DNA of 64,000 nt from Arctopsyche grandis. Taxonomy: Eukaryota > Arthropoda > Insecta > Trichoptera > Hydropsychidae. Position 1 is the stretch's first letter. Each line of letters starts with the position of its first letter. The DNA lies in assembly GCF_051622035.1 (NCBI RefSeq), contig NC_135361.1, forward strand, positions 26,529,205 through 26,593,204. The letters run 5' to 3'. Both the position numbers and the translations under genes were made by a program. The notes under the pieces are model-generated. The model worked only from the letters and a program-made list of their open reading frames with translations, did no database searches and was not told where the DNA came from. Shown here piece after piece: positions 37,301-50,372 of the stretch.

Positions 37301-40300
37301 TTGCTGTGAATATAAAACATCCCCGTGAGACCCAAATAAAAGAGAGAAGATCAAAATCCACTCATACATCACATCCGATTATGAAAATAATAATGAGCGC
37401 AGGCTATCAGACAAATAGGTTAAAATAATCTCTGATAATCTACGCTCACCGAGAGGGAAAATATTACAGGCACTGAAGCAACGATTTCATTAAGAAGATG
37501 GATAGCTCTTTGGAATATGAGCCATCCAATAAAGAACTGTGCGGGCACTAGGTACAACCATCAAATGATGATGTCTACCTTGCACATAATTATAAGCGAC
37601 ATAAAGTCTCAGCCGTTTCAGCAACAACGAACATGACATATTACCACGTATACCTAAGCTGGAGAATAAAACTCATTTATGAGAAGTTTATCAGAAGTTC
37701 AAGGGAATTATATCCAAACATGCACAAAAGGAAAGGAGTAAGGTAGAGATATGGGTAATATCCATACTCTTTCCTATATAACACACAGGAAACAATGAAA
37801 TTCTTTTTGCATTTTCTCAATCGATTTGATAGTAATTTGCTTAATGCGGACTTCACTCAATAGCATTATACTGTAGCATATGCTAATTGGTTTTTGAGGA
37901 TTATCTCCACGCTTAAGTGCAGTCGGCTAACAATGGAGACCCCCGAATTGACTTAGTGGTCGGTAACGGCATTCGGTCACTTCCCACTGGAGTTATCAAA
38001 ACTGACAGCGCAAAAGCGTGCGACTGCATTCCAAGACAGTGGAACTGCGTATCTGGTACGTGACTATAACAATAGGCAAACAAACGCGCTGAGGAAGATG
38101 TAGTGAGCGACCTTCTCTTTATAAGCAGGTACTTATGAAAGCATTATGAAAGCATTCTGGACGGAGTACTGGCAGTGCGTGGATCTCCTTAATCACCCAA
38201 TAAATGCTGTGAAGCGACTTTAGCTTTTTATTTGGATACTCCACCCACCCCTACGCAAAAATACTCGAGCTTACTTCTCACAAGCGAGTTTAAATATGTA
38301 TATCGACTAATAACATATTACTGGGATAGAATGGCTTAATTTAAAAAACTTTAAAGAAGCTTTATTTATTATACCTATATGTCTATAAAGTTCTTGAAGT
38401 TCGTTTTTTTTTAATTAAATTAAAAATGAAGTATCATAATATAAACTTGAAAGTTTGAATTGTTTAGGTCATCAATACGGTCAATTGACTTTAGCGATGC
38501 ATTTTCAAGTGCATTTTTGTGTCGAGCGAATGCATCAAATGCTCTTTTCGTCGAACCACGCAATTATAACAACCGTAGGGGGCTTGAATTCTTACCAAGC
38601 TCCCCTATTTCTTCATCAACTATTCAATGCAGGGACTCTAAAGTGGGCTATCGTGATACATTTTTAGTATATTCATATTGTAACTCCCACAAGGCAGCTT
38701 GGCGGTTTGAGACACTTCAGACCTTTCTAAATATTTAAAACCTTACAGGTGTTTTCATCCCCTGCCACATTTTTAGCAATCGTTTCTGCACGTTACAAAC
38801 AGAGTTGTTTGGATATATCATCATTGAGTTCCAAGGACGCCATGTGTATATATGTACATATGTATATAGTACTCTTCGAAATGGAGGATACGAGGATAGA
38901 TCCATTCCAGGGTGTGTGTATACCTATAGTAAAACGAATGGATTAATTTAGGATCTCTACATATGTATATCCGGAATGAAGTGTCGAAATCAAATGTCGA
39001 TTTGGCCGTAAGGCCCTTGGAAGACGAGCATGCACAATTAAAGTCGGGTACGCGGTCCTTGCTTTCGGCATCCCTGACACGATAGAAAGGTCTACAATTG
39101 AATTATTGAAGCTTCTACGGTCGCCCTAATGCTTATTACAAAAGCCCTACGGCTGAAGAAGGGACACCGAACCTACGGCACGCGAAACTCTGCACTTAAA
39201 ACGAGATATTACTTGGGTAATTCACTTACTTAGACAAACTTTCTTATGTCGCATCGAGTACATTTTTTTACGCCAATTTATTTAGATTATTGTTTTTGCG
39301 AAGGGGACGATTTAAATTGTGTTAAAATATACATACGTATGGATATGGCGACAATCATCATCCTAGAATATTAGGGTTGTTCTAATTTTTTAATATTATG
39401 TATACATTTGATATGCAGGGTTGATTAGAGGGTTGGGGAGAGTGGAAAAATTATCAACGCCCTTTCTTTTTCTTCTTACTTCGCTTTCGATTTTTTCGTC
39501 GGATTTCGTCTGACGAAATATGGGTTCTTATCCGATCGTGTTCAAACTTTGCATTTTGCTCGGTTTTTTTTAAAGGGATTCCGGAAAAAATCATAACACG
39601 AACAAATTAATAAAATACCGCAAATACATAACTAATCTACGCTCTTTGGGTATACATATACCACATTTAAATACATATTAACACAAATCATGTTGTTGAG
39701 TTACCGGAGTGGAGACTAAATAAATTTCGGATTAAATTTGACTCATTGAATTTGAATATGATAATTATTTTTGCTGGTTTATGACGTACATATGACCGTC
39801 TAAATTTTTCCAGTTTTTTAGTTTTTGCAGTCTTTAAATCAAAATATAGTATTGCTGTGATAAAATTGAGTATTGAAATTAATAGTTGGACGTTTTTTCT
39901 AATGATTGTGATTTTTTATTGCTTTAAAATACTTATAATTAATACTCTTGCAAATTTTAAAAGTAAAAAATGTGCATATATTTTTTCCCTAGCTATTATA
40001 CATTTATTTGGCCAGTTTTATACTTCACTACGTGTATAAGGATTGGTTTTTTTATCTCAATTTTTTAATTTAATTCAAATGTATTAAAGTAGGTATATTA
40101 TATAAATAATGACTTTTTAAGCATTGATTGCAATAACTATCTACGTTTATCACCGAACACCATTGTAAATATTCGAGGCATTTCCAACGTCACAAATGAT
40201 ATGTTAATTGACGGTGGCACTATGAAGACGTCAATAAATGTAAAAAAAAAGGTATCAACATCGAAAGGGCAACGTCGATTAAGGGACGACATTGAATTGG

Positions 40301-43300
40301 GGGGGTGAGAGGAAGGGACGAACGAAGGGGAGGGCAGGGGTGTAGGAACAGGGTCGATCCTCGTACAATGGGCGGGTTTTGTGTAGTTCGACGGTGAAAG
40401 AGAGCCGGTTAGACCAGGTCCCATTGTGACCCAGTGTCCCCTCGGTCGGTCATTGTTGTCAGAAATAAAGAACGGTTTACACCGGGGCACGCACGCCGCC
40501 ACGTGTAGCACCCCTGTCTCGCACAATACGCTCCACTAATACAATTTGTGTCGCTTCATTAAACTATTTCCTGCAATTTGGACTACTGGTAGTGCACACC
40601 CTCCCTTTCTCTCCGTCTCTTCTTACATCACCTAGACACGTCCTACCTATTAAAAAAGGATAACAATCAAAATGCAATAAGAAAACAGGCGATAGATCAT
40701 GTCTGTTGACGTGCGACAAATGCAAATTGTGCAACCTTTCAATTTCAATATGTACATATGTTTCAATGTCTCCCAACTACATACCAAATTGATACATATC
40801 TTCATACCTTGGATTTTTTCAATCTAAATTATGCTGATCTGGTTGAGAGATTGTTTAATTTGAGATCGTATCGTGTTCTATTATTGTATTTGTTTTATAT
40901 TTATGCTGCTTTTGTTTTTTATTAATATGTTTTATTTTATTTTCTTTTAAATTTATATATTTTTTGTTAAGCTATAGTGACCACTTGGAACTAATCTGTA
41001 ATGTCACTATTATATGGAAAAATTGTAATACATAAATATAAACCATACGAGCTTCTTATTAGAATGACATATATTATTATAGTAGGTTTTTTAAATATTG
41101 ATCCTTCACCAAACGTCTTCATTGTTTATTTTGAAAAAATATATGTATGTACATATGTATTCTACGCTGGGTAAGTCATATAGTCTGATATGTAATTCTT
41201 TAGAATTTGAGTCATAAGACTTCAGAGTTATAACTAGAGGTAGGACCGGAAGCGTGCCGTCCATTGTTCGATTGTTGTAAATGCTTTCTAAAAAAGGTTC
41301 GGCAAACCTTTAACAATGCATTTACAACATTTGAACAATGGACGGACGAATGAATGAATTTGTACTCAGTATTTAAATAACAAGCATCTCATTTGCCTTT
41401 GTTTACATATTATGTCAATTATAATCCTCAAGAAATTGAATTTCATTGAGATTATATATGTATGTATATTTTTACAAGCCTCTTCTAAGCTTGCCTTCGC
41501 TCGTTCGTCTGACAACATTTAGATTTGATATCTTATATTCTTCTGATCGCTTTGAAACTTTGCCATTTTGCGCGGTTTGGTCAACAATATATATACAAAT
41601 GAAATCCGCCAGTACAATAGTGAAAACTAATCGTAATAGACAAGTTTAAAAACTGCCACAATTTTGACCATTTTGAGGTCTAATGGTAAACTACCGTATT
41701 TATGTGCATTTCTGCCACTCTCTCACTTTGTCAGGTTTTAATTATTTAAACGTCTATAACTTAATCTTTTTCACACAATATCTTATAAAATTTGCATTAT
41801 AGGCTCTCATTATCTCTCATATATGTTTTTACTTCAATCATAGGTTATACAATTATATTATTATAATACAATATTTTGAAACAAACTCTAGCAATAAAAA
41901 AAATCATACATTAAAAAAGGGACAAAAGTCATCACACAGGTTAAAACGTAGCATCAATAATCAATACGGCAACCATCATTCACATTTAATTCATTACATT
42001 GAAATTCAAAGTAAAACAAATATAATGAACCAAGCTACTTGATTGACAGCCGCTATATCAACTTTTACATATTTTGAAAGTACATAAATAAATCCACGCC
42101 TAAAGCTTCGAAGGGGGTTAGCGCACAACACTTGAAAGGAAGAAACCCAACACCAAAAATAATATTAAAAAATTGAGTAGCAGGGGGTGGCTGGGGGGGG
42201 GGGGTAGGTTTTTTTATAAAAGCGAATGCCGTTTTTTCTTGTTAATGCGATCGGATTTCACATATGCGGTTTTAAGTAAGGTGGGGGTGGGGGGGTTTAG
42301 TTATTATACCACAACCGGAATTTTCAGGCTTGCAAGTTTGGGGTGAGGCACAGAGGGGGTGGGGGGTTGGTTGGGTTCTGGGTTTTGGTTTTTGCGGGTT
42401 CTCGTAATACTCACAGTCGGATGAGACTTGCCAGCGCGGAAAACGTCCCGTCCTGAATATGCGTCAACCGGTTTAAATTTAATCGTCTGGAAAACATTTT
42501 GATTAATCGCAACAGTTTTCAGTGGCGGCGCCACACTAAATTCTAATGGGTTTTATTCGAGTTCGGGCACGGGGTACCCGAAACCCGGGTGAGGGGGGGG
42601 GGGGTTTGGGGGTTCCTGAAATCCTGGCGAATGGGAGACGAGATGGGGTTTGAGGACTTTGGTGTTCTCAGACTCCTGCCGTGGCTTTGTGTGTCGATTG
42701 CGTGTCTGAGCAACAACCGCAATCCATCTCACAGACACGACACAATGGACCCTTATTATTTTTGGGACGATTCCCGAAAAATTTTACTCCACGTCGTCGA
42801 GTGGGTGTGACGTACTGTTGCGCGGTTGAATTATATTGTAACGTTTATGGTGGTAATACTATAGCGTGCGCTCTACGTAACGTAACATTGTCAGTTTAAC
42901 AGATCGAATATTCTAAAATGAAAAAAAATTGGTCTATTTTCATCAAAGAAACAATGAAAGGACTATGTATATGTATGTACATATATACCACTCGATATAT
43001 TGCACAGTATCTCTAATATATAATTTCGAAAGAGATTTTGTATGTTAGTTTGTTTGGTTCGGACGTGTCTATTGTTTGTCCTAAATATAAATAACTAGTT
43101 GCTTTAATCGGCTTCGCTTAGTACTTGTAATGGGTCTACGTGACGAGACAGAATGTTAAATGACAGAAAACACAAATATCGGAAGGTAAAGATCGAAAAT
43201 CGAAAGATCTTAAGTCGAAAAATCAAAAAAAAAAAAATGGTGCATGGTAAACGGTACATACTCACGTACATACTCACTTAATTTGCGCGAGCATGATACA

Positions 43301-46300
43301 ACAGGAACAAGAGGAACATGCTTTTCCTCCCGTATTCTGCGCGCGCACATTAATACGGGAGGAAAAACCTGTTCCTCTTGTTCCTGTTGTATCCTGCTCG
43401 CGCAAATTAAGTGAGTATGTACCGTTTACCATGCACCATTTTTTTTGATCTTTCGACTTAAGATCTTTCGATTTTCGATCTTTGCCTTCCGATATTTGCG
43501 TTTTCTGTAATTTAACATTCTGTCTCGTCACGGAGACCGACTTGTAATATAAACAGCTTAAACATGGCGAATCTAATAGTAAATATTCATTTTGTTTTTT
43601 TATTAAATTTATTTGAATCGAAAAAATATATACATATATCGAATCATCATAGAAACTGTTTTGTTTACGAAGTTCCCTCCCGGCGAATGCCCCCGACACC
43701 CCCCTTTCCCCTTCCCAAAGTTTTCATGGAAATTTTGACGTGTTTTCGAAGTTCTCAACCAACAATACTTGCAAAGTCTCTTTCAAAATTACTTTTACTA
43801 TTTTATCATCTATGTAAATACATACATACATACTTATAATCTATAAATTTAGATATTTTTTATTTTATTAAGATATATACCAGGAAGGCCTAACAGGTAG
43901 ACCCCAATGCCCCTTCCTAGATAATTAATTACAAACATTGCAGAGTTTTTATTACATAAATTGCTGTATTTTCAGAGGCTGAAGAATACGAAATTAACTA
44001 TTAATTAATTATTGAATTAATCCATAGATATGTCTATGGATTTAGACTTTTTTTTGTGACATGGCGGGTAAGATGATATATGCATGTATTTTTATTTTAT
44101 TTATTTATTGAAAACCAGGCCTCAGAAGTAGAAATTCATAAAAATGAAGAATAAATATAATTATATAATATATAATATTGAATATAATATATAATATTGA
44201 ATATAATATATAATATTGAATATAATATATAATATTGAATACCATAGGTGTCGCTCAGGAGCAACCCGTAATGGAAAATATAAATCTAATATAAAAAAAA
44301 AAAACTACATACATGAAATTTTGAATATGTATGTATTTTGAAAAAAGGAAATTTTTAATAGTACTGAAGGCACTTTGTAAGATAGTAAGTCGAAATTTTT
44401 CAATTAAATCATTTATTATTTGCATTAAAAATGCTTTAAAAGCATATAAAATGCTTTGGGAACGCAATAAAAGTAAAAGTGTTGCCAAAGTCATATTTAC
44501 ATATATATTTGAAAAGTTTTAATAAAATGAAATATTTTTAGCTTTGAAACGGTATAATTTTTTTAATCCGATAATCTGACGACTGCAAGATATACACCCA
44601 AGTAGAGCACACGCTATAATGGCACCTTTATGTTCGATCGCGACAATCGTCGTGAAACGTAACTCAAAAAAATAGACTATAATTCCACAGTTCGATCGTA
44701 TTAACGCTAATGTCAAAATTATATAGGTTGGTTCGAAATTTTTGGGTTTTTGGCGCTAATTTCGCGCAATCGGCCGCCGTCTGAATCTTAATGCGATCAC
44801 ATTAAGCGGCACGCCACGAATAAAAGTTACCTAGGGAGATTTATTTCGTTTGCGAGCGCTAAAATGCGACACGAAACCGCTATTTCAACGTTCAAGATAA
44901 AATGAAATAATAATGAGAACACACACAAAAAAAAGCTCTTCGTATCTGTGAGATATATTGCGACTCCTGTATACATTTATCATTCAGAGTGTGTACCTGA
45001 ATATCATACGCAGCGTGATTAAAAAGTGAAATCAAAATAAAAAGCGAAAATTTTGTTTGAAATGTACATACAGATGAGACGAGATGATACAAATTGACAG
45101 TTTTTTTCCATACAAATAACGGTGTGATTAGTTTTTCGTTTGAACTCACGGTTTCGTGGGCGGCACTCTGGCCTCCTGACGCAACACCCTTGCTGATCTG
45201 ACAGCTCTAAGCTTCGGTACTTGGTTTTGTATTGTGTAAAAAGTATGATAAAAGGGTCGGTATGTAAAAAGCGTATTTGAATTGAAGCAGTTTCTCTAAT
45301 ATAATGTGTATACATTTATACAAATTGCACTTGAATAAATTTTGTATTTTTTTTTTTTTTTTTTGGTCTTTTGTCGAGTGCAGATCAAGTGGTCGTATGC
45401 AAATCGAGGTTAGTCGAGGGCTTTAGAATTATGCGGGAACATACAAACGAGATTGTGCTCGTCGTTTCTAAATATTAATAAGTAAGTGTATGTGGTATAT
45501 AATTTGAATACAAATGACAAGATTTGACAAGTTTTTAATGGTTATTTTATTGTAATAGTGGCGATTGTTTAGATCCGGTAGCCACGATAGTATTTAATTA
45601 ATAAATAATCAAATTTTATTATTATATACTGTGTAATATTTTGATTATTAGATTTGTTATGTATGTACTCGGATATGTATAATTTATTATTAAATTAATT
45701 TGGAGCCGTAAAAAGGTGTGTATCAAAGTTAATCGTTTATGTAGTAATTACATGCGTCTGTGCGCGGCTTTATGTGTTGATTAAAATATTAAGCTGCGTA
45801 CAGACTAATGTATTATATTCAGAATCAGAGATGGCGAATTTATGTTAATCAAGTCAAGTTATGTACATTTATGAAATGAGAAATATATATGTATATACAC
45901 ACATATGTATACAGTACATATAGGGAACTTTAGGGAAATATTTAATTTTAATTATGTTTATGGCAATTAAACCGGAAAATGTTTTTCATCTCTGTTATAT
46001 CATCATCTCGGCACTGCAAGCGCTGCAGCACCCCTAGAAATAATTACGAAAAAATTGCATATAACAATGCAATTCGATATTTGACATGGGTTTGGTGCAT
46101 CCGCTCTAAAATCGCCAGATTGACAGAACGGCAGCTTTAAACGTAATTCTCGTTTTCTCGAATGATAGATTGCACATCAGATGACGAGTAACCTTTCGAT
46201 GTGCACAGATGCAATTATTAAAATTGAGTTGGATCTTTCTGGCGAGTTTAATAAGGCAAGATTCGGAACTTATCGAATCTTGCCTTATTAAACTCGCCTG

Positions 46301-49300
46301 TAAGATCCAAATCCATTTTAATAATTACCATTTTAATAATTGCATCTGCGCACATCGAAAGGTTACCCGTCATCTGATGTGCAATCTATCATTCGAGAAG
46401 ATGAGAATTGCATTTAAAGCAGCCGTCCGTTAATCTGTCGTTCAATTTGTCTGGCGATTTTAGAGCGGATGCACCGCATCCATTTGACATACTCATTAAT
46501 AATAAGTATGTTAAATATCTACTATATTTTTATTTTCATTACATATATTCAAAATATATAAATGCATACAATTGAAATTTTTTCATATTTTTTTCTGGGG
46601 GTGCTGCAGCGCCTGCAGTGCCAAGATGATGATGATATACAAGAGATGATATAAGAGAGAGTGCCTCAGTTCGAATTTATGAAAATAGGCAGTATATGAA
46701 AACTAGGCGGGGGCCCCTAAAAAACTTTAGCAATACTTTAAATATCTTCGAATGCCTGAAAAATATGGCATTTTTTGTTTAGGAGGAGGAGGAGAGGGGT
46801 CTCCAAAATCAAATTGCGCCTAGAGCTACCGATCAACTTGATCAACCACTGTTCATATATATTATTAATGAATTATTATATATTATTATTGTAACGTAGA
46901 AATTAGGTGATTGATGTTCGTCGACCACTGGTTTAACGCGCGTTCGCGCCAAAAAGGCCTCGACGTATGAATAAGCTGTATATCGTATGTATGTATGTAT
47001 GTAACAGCCAATAAGGTTTCGCGACCCATCGACCAATAATCTCTTCGTGCTGAGAGTATAAATATTAATGTTTCATTCGGAGCTGGCTAGTTGACCGATC
47101 AACAACAAAAAACTACCTCTACCACTATTCGCTGCGTCTTTCACTCCGAACTCGGAAGGCTTTTTCACGTCTACGCTAAATTACAAATATTATAATTATT
47201 ATTATTATATTTATTTTATTATTATTTAGGGATTGTATTATTCTTCCTATCGTCTGGATTAAAATTATTATTATTATTATAAATATGATATTATATGCAA
47301 TAAACCATTAAAAAGAAAAAAATATTTGACCTTGATATTTGAAAATACTTACTACATTGACAAGTTAAATAAAATGAATAAATGAAAAAGAAAATGAAAT
47401 TGTGTAATGCAATATTGTAAGTAAATCGAGGAAAGCAATAAAAGCGTATAAATAGAATTAATAAAAAGGAAATCTAAATAATAAAGAGGAGAGAAAAATA
47501 GCAAGCGTCGAATTCAATTCAACAACGATATTATTTGATGTAAATAGAAGACGATTTGAATGAAAAATTTCAATATCGGTAGGTATATATGTAGGTGGGT
47601 ATGTAGGTAGAAAAAAATTAAGAAGATCTAATATATAATTTCGAAAGAGACTTTGTATGTTTGTATCTTTGTTTGGGAACTTCGAAAACAAAACAAAGTT
47701 TCTATGACAATTCAATTGGTTGAATATTATATTTTTTTTGATTCAAATAAATTTAATAAATAGAAGAAGAATATTAACTATTAGATTCGCCATGTTAAAG
47801 CTGTTTATATTACAAATACTGAGCGAAGCCGGGTAAAACAACTAGTACATAATAATAAATAAATAAATCAAACGAACAAATGGCATTCAAATATGGATAA
47901 AATCACAAAAGACATTGAAATATTTGCCATTAAGTATATACGAATAAAGCGTTTAGGCATTAAACATTGTGAACACAATGAAGCATTAATTTTCAAAAAT
48001 AAATACGTTCAATTGTGCCAGGTTGAATTACGAACGATTTGGGCCAAAAGAGTACAATTTTTCCCGTCGACCATAAAGTTGATTAATTCAACGGCCATTA
48101 ACGAGCCTCGATTTCTCTACGAATAAAAATAAACGCACAAAACACAAATATACGAACGCGAATTGAATGCCATTTATTTATTTATTCATTCATTTTTTTC
48201 CCCCATCAAATGGCTAAGCCGTGCAGATTCACGGACTAGGTATTGTGACCGTTCCAATGACTCTTACATTATTATACACGGAGATTTTACGATACTGTCA
48301 TAATAATTCGAATAATAATGGCGAATAAACCGGCCGACCATTTGAGAATATTTCTTGACCAATAATGTCGGGGCCGAGCCTTATTGTATTGTAAAAAACG
48401 GATCGTGGAATTGTGAGGTTTATTTTTTCGATTTTCGTGTGGATAAAAAAAAAACATATAATGCTGGAAAAAAACGGTCAATTTGAAGCATCGGCTTGAT
48501 TGCGCTGCGATAAAAATCTGATCGGATGCTGGGTGTGCAAAAAAAAATGCGATTGCGCAATCGCGTGACGAAAATCACTATAATACGTAAAAACACGTGC
48601 TGTAATAGCTATAGGTATACTTACAGTCTTTCGAGGGAGACCAGGTCTTGAAATGCATCCCTCTCTATCGTGTGTATCTGGTTGTCAGTCAGTTGCCTGA
48701 AATCACAAAGAGAAATAAAAACATTACTGAGTTAATGGAGGTAAAAAATGAGTAGGTACATAATTGTATTTTTTTTGGCATCAAGATTATTTTATAATGT
48801 TCACGGTTGCTATTAGAGCAGTGTTTATCAAACTGTGTGTTGCTATGTGTATGCGTACTATATATACATATATAGCAAATGCATCTAAACTAGCGATCAG
48901 AAGTGTGGAATTATTTCTCAAGAAAAGAAAATAATTCTCCCGTAGCTGTATATATGTATGTACTAGTGTTTCACCCGTTGATATTTCAACGGGTGGTTTC
49001 GGAAATAGAATTGATACATGCATTAAAATAAAGTTATACGTATAATAATAATTACAAGTGAAAATTGTCGGAATCGCAATTGATATAGAAGTCGGGAATC
49101 GGAATTGGAATAGGAATTGAAATAGGAATCGGGAATCGGAACTGAAATCGAGATCGAGAATCGGATTTGAGAATCGAAACTGGGAACCGGAACTGAAAAA
49201 GTAATCGGGATCAGAACTGGAAATAGGGAATTAGAACTGAAATCGGGATCGAGAATTGGAACTGAAATTGAATTTGAGAATTGGAACCGGGACCCGGAAC

Positions 49301-50339
49301 TGAAAGAGTAATCGGGAATCAGAACTGAAACGGAAATCGGGAATCGGAACTGAAATCGGGATCGAGAATCGGAACTGAAATCGCAATCAAGAATTGGCAC
49401 TGCTAAAACGCCAAAACGAAACTATTATGAAGTATTTTTTGAAATTAAATATAAGATAATATATTTTACCAATTTCATATTCGATAATCGAATAATTGAT
49501 TTTAAAAATAGTTGGGACCCTTAATCAAGCATTTATATAACAAGATAAGCCAAGTGGAATTGATGACAATTCAAGTCAAGTCATCTACATATGTACATAT
49601 GTACTTGCGAGCAAATCACCACGGAAGTGACGTATGAACTTAGACTTTCAATTTCACATAGCAACTTTCACTTTAAGCTTGACGTTTTTACTTGAAACGT
49701 GTGTAAACTATATAAGATTTCTTTAAATAACTATTCTGAAGAAAAGTATGTTCGGTGAGCAGAATTATTTGGGAAATGCCGTATCAAAGGAACTACTTAT
49801 GTATGTGTGTGTGTGTGTGTGATATTACGTATGCGGTTGCCGGATATGAAAATGTGTTTGGAATTAACCGGCTGTCAGCATCAATACCGGACCAAAGTTA
49901 TGAAGATCCCTTCGTCGCCTTCCATAAATTTAATTTCCTCCTACGCACGTCATCGTGAAGACTTATGGCGAAGAGTGATCGCTTTTTGTTTTCAGTGTGA
50001 CCATTGGTCGCCAACACACTGCTAACGAGCGCCCCTAATGTGCTTTCGCCCCGCAACAGAAATATGACCATTTCGCGGCAACTTAATGCTTTCGTACTGG
50101 CGAAAACATATTTAACACACTAAGTATACCCTACAGGTGAGCCCTTTCACTACACTTTATTGCTTACATACATATATACATATTTATACAATTTCGTGCT
50201 TTTGGCACGGAAAATGTCATTTACTACGTCATGCTGTGTATCGATTTCATGGTACGGCGAACAATCGATTATCACGCTTTATTTTTGACTACCAAATCAA
50301 AAAAGTCTCCTCAAACAAATACATTACTATTTATGTACG

Positions 50340-50372
<33 letters not shown>

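Larger units (their letters stand above)
27753..42414. other. 14.7-kb slit intron
   Basis: It contains the family 3 MULE-like element, the TTAA row, an RTE-like pseudogene, a SINE, Helitron-like and LINE A fragments. GC-richer patches without a recognised gene lie at 29400-29930, 33300-33500 (GA/CGA-rich) and 40300-40540. Frames of 100-130 codons at 33238-33663 and 40137-40526 are low-complexity or lack any family resemblance. Confidence 0.6.
42487..48624. other. 6.1-kb slit intron
   Basis: Mostly repeats (two foldback elements, Helitron-like copies, tandem repeat, possible LTR) and AT-rich DNA. No gene is supported. Confidence 0.6.

Noticed and set aside
37860..38260. Possible LTR with TATA-like CTTTATAAGC and AATAAA
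   Set aside because: No matching ends or flanking duplication could be defined, so the evidence is too thin for a feature.
38460..38738. Two overlapping plus-strand frames of 70 and 92 codons
   Set aside because: They read the same DNA in two frames with no recognisable motif.
40137..40526. 129-codon minus-strand frame in a GC-richer part of a slit intron
   Set aside because: No domain, no plausible splice partners and no composition typical of the slit exons; kept only as part of the intron description.
49023..49400. 125-codon minus-strand frame rich in repeated SISVPI-type motifs
   Set aside because: It is created by the periodicity of the degenerate minisatellite, not by coding selection.
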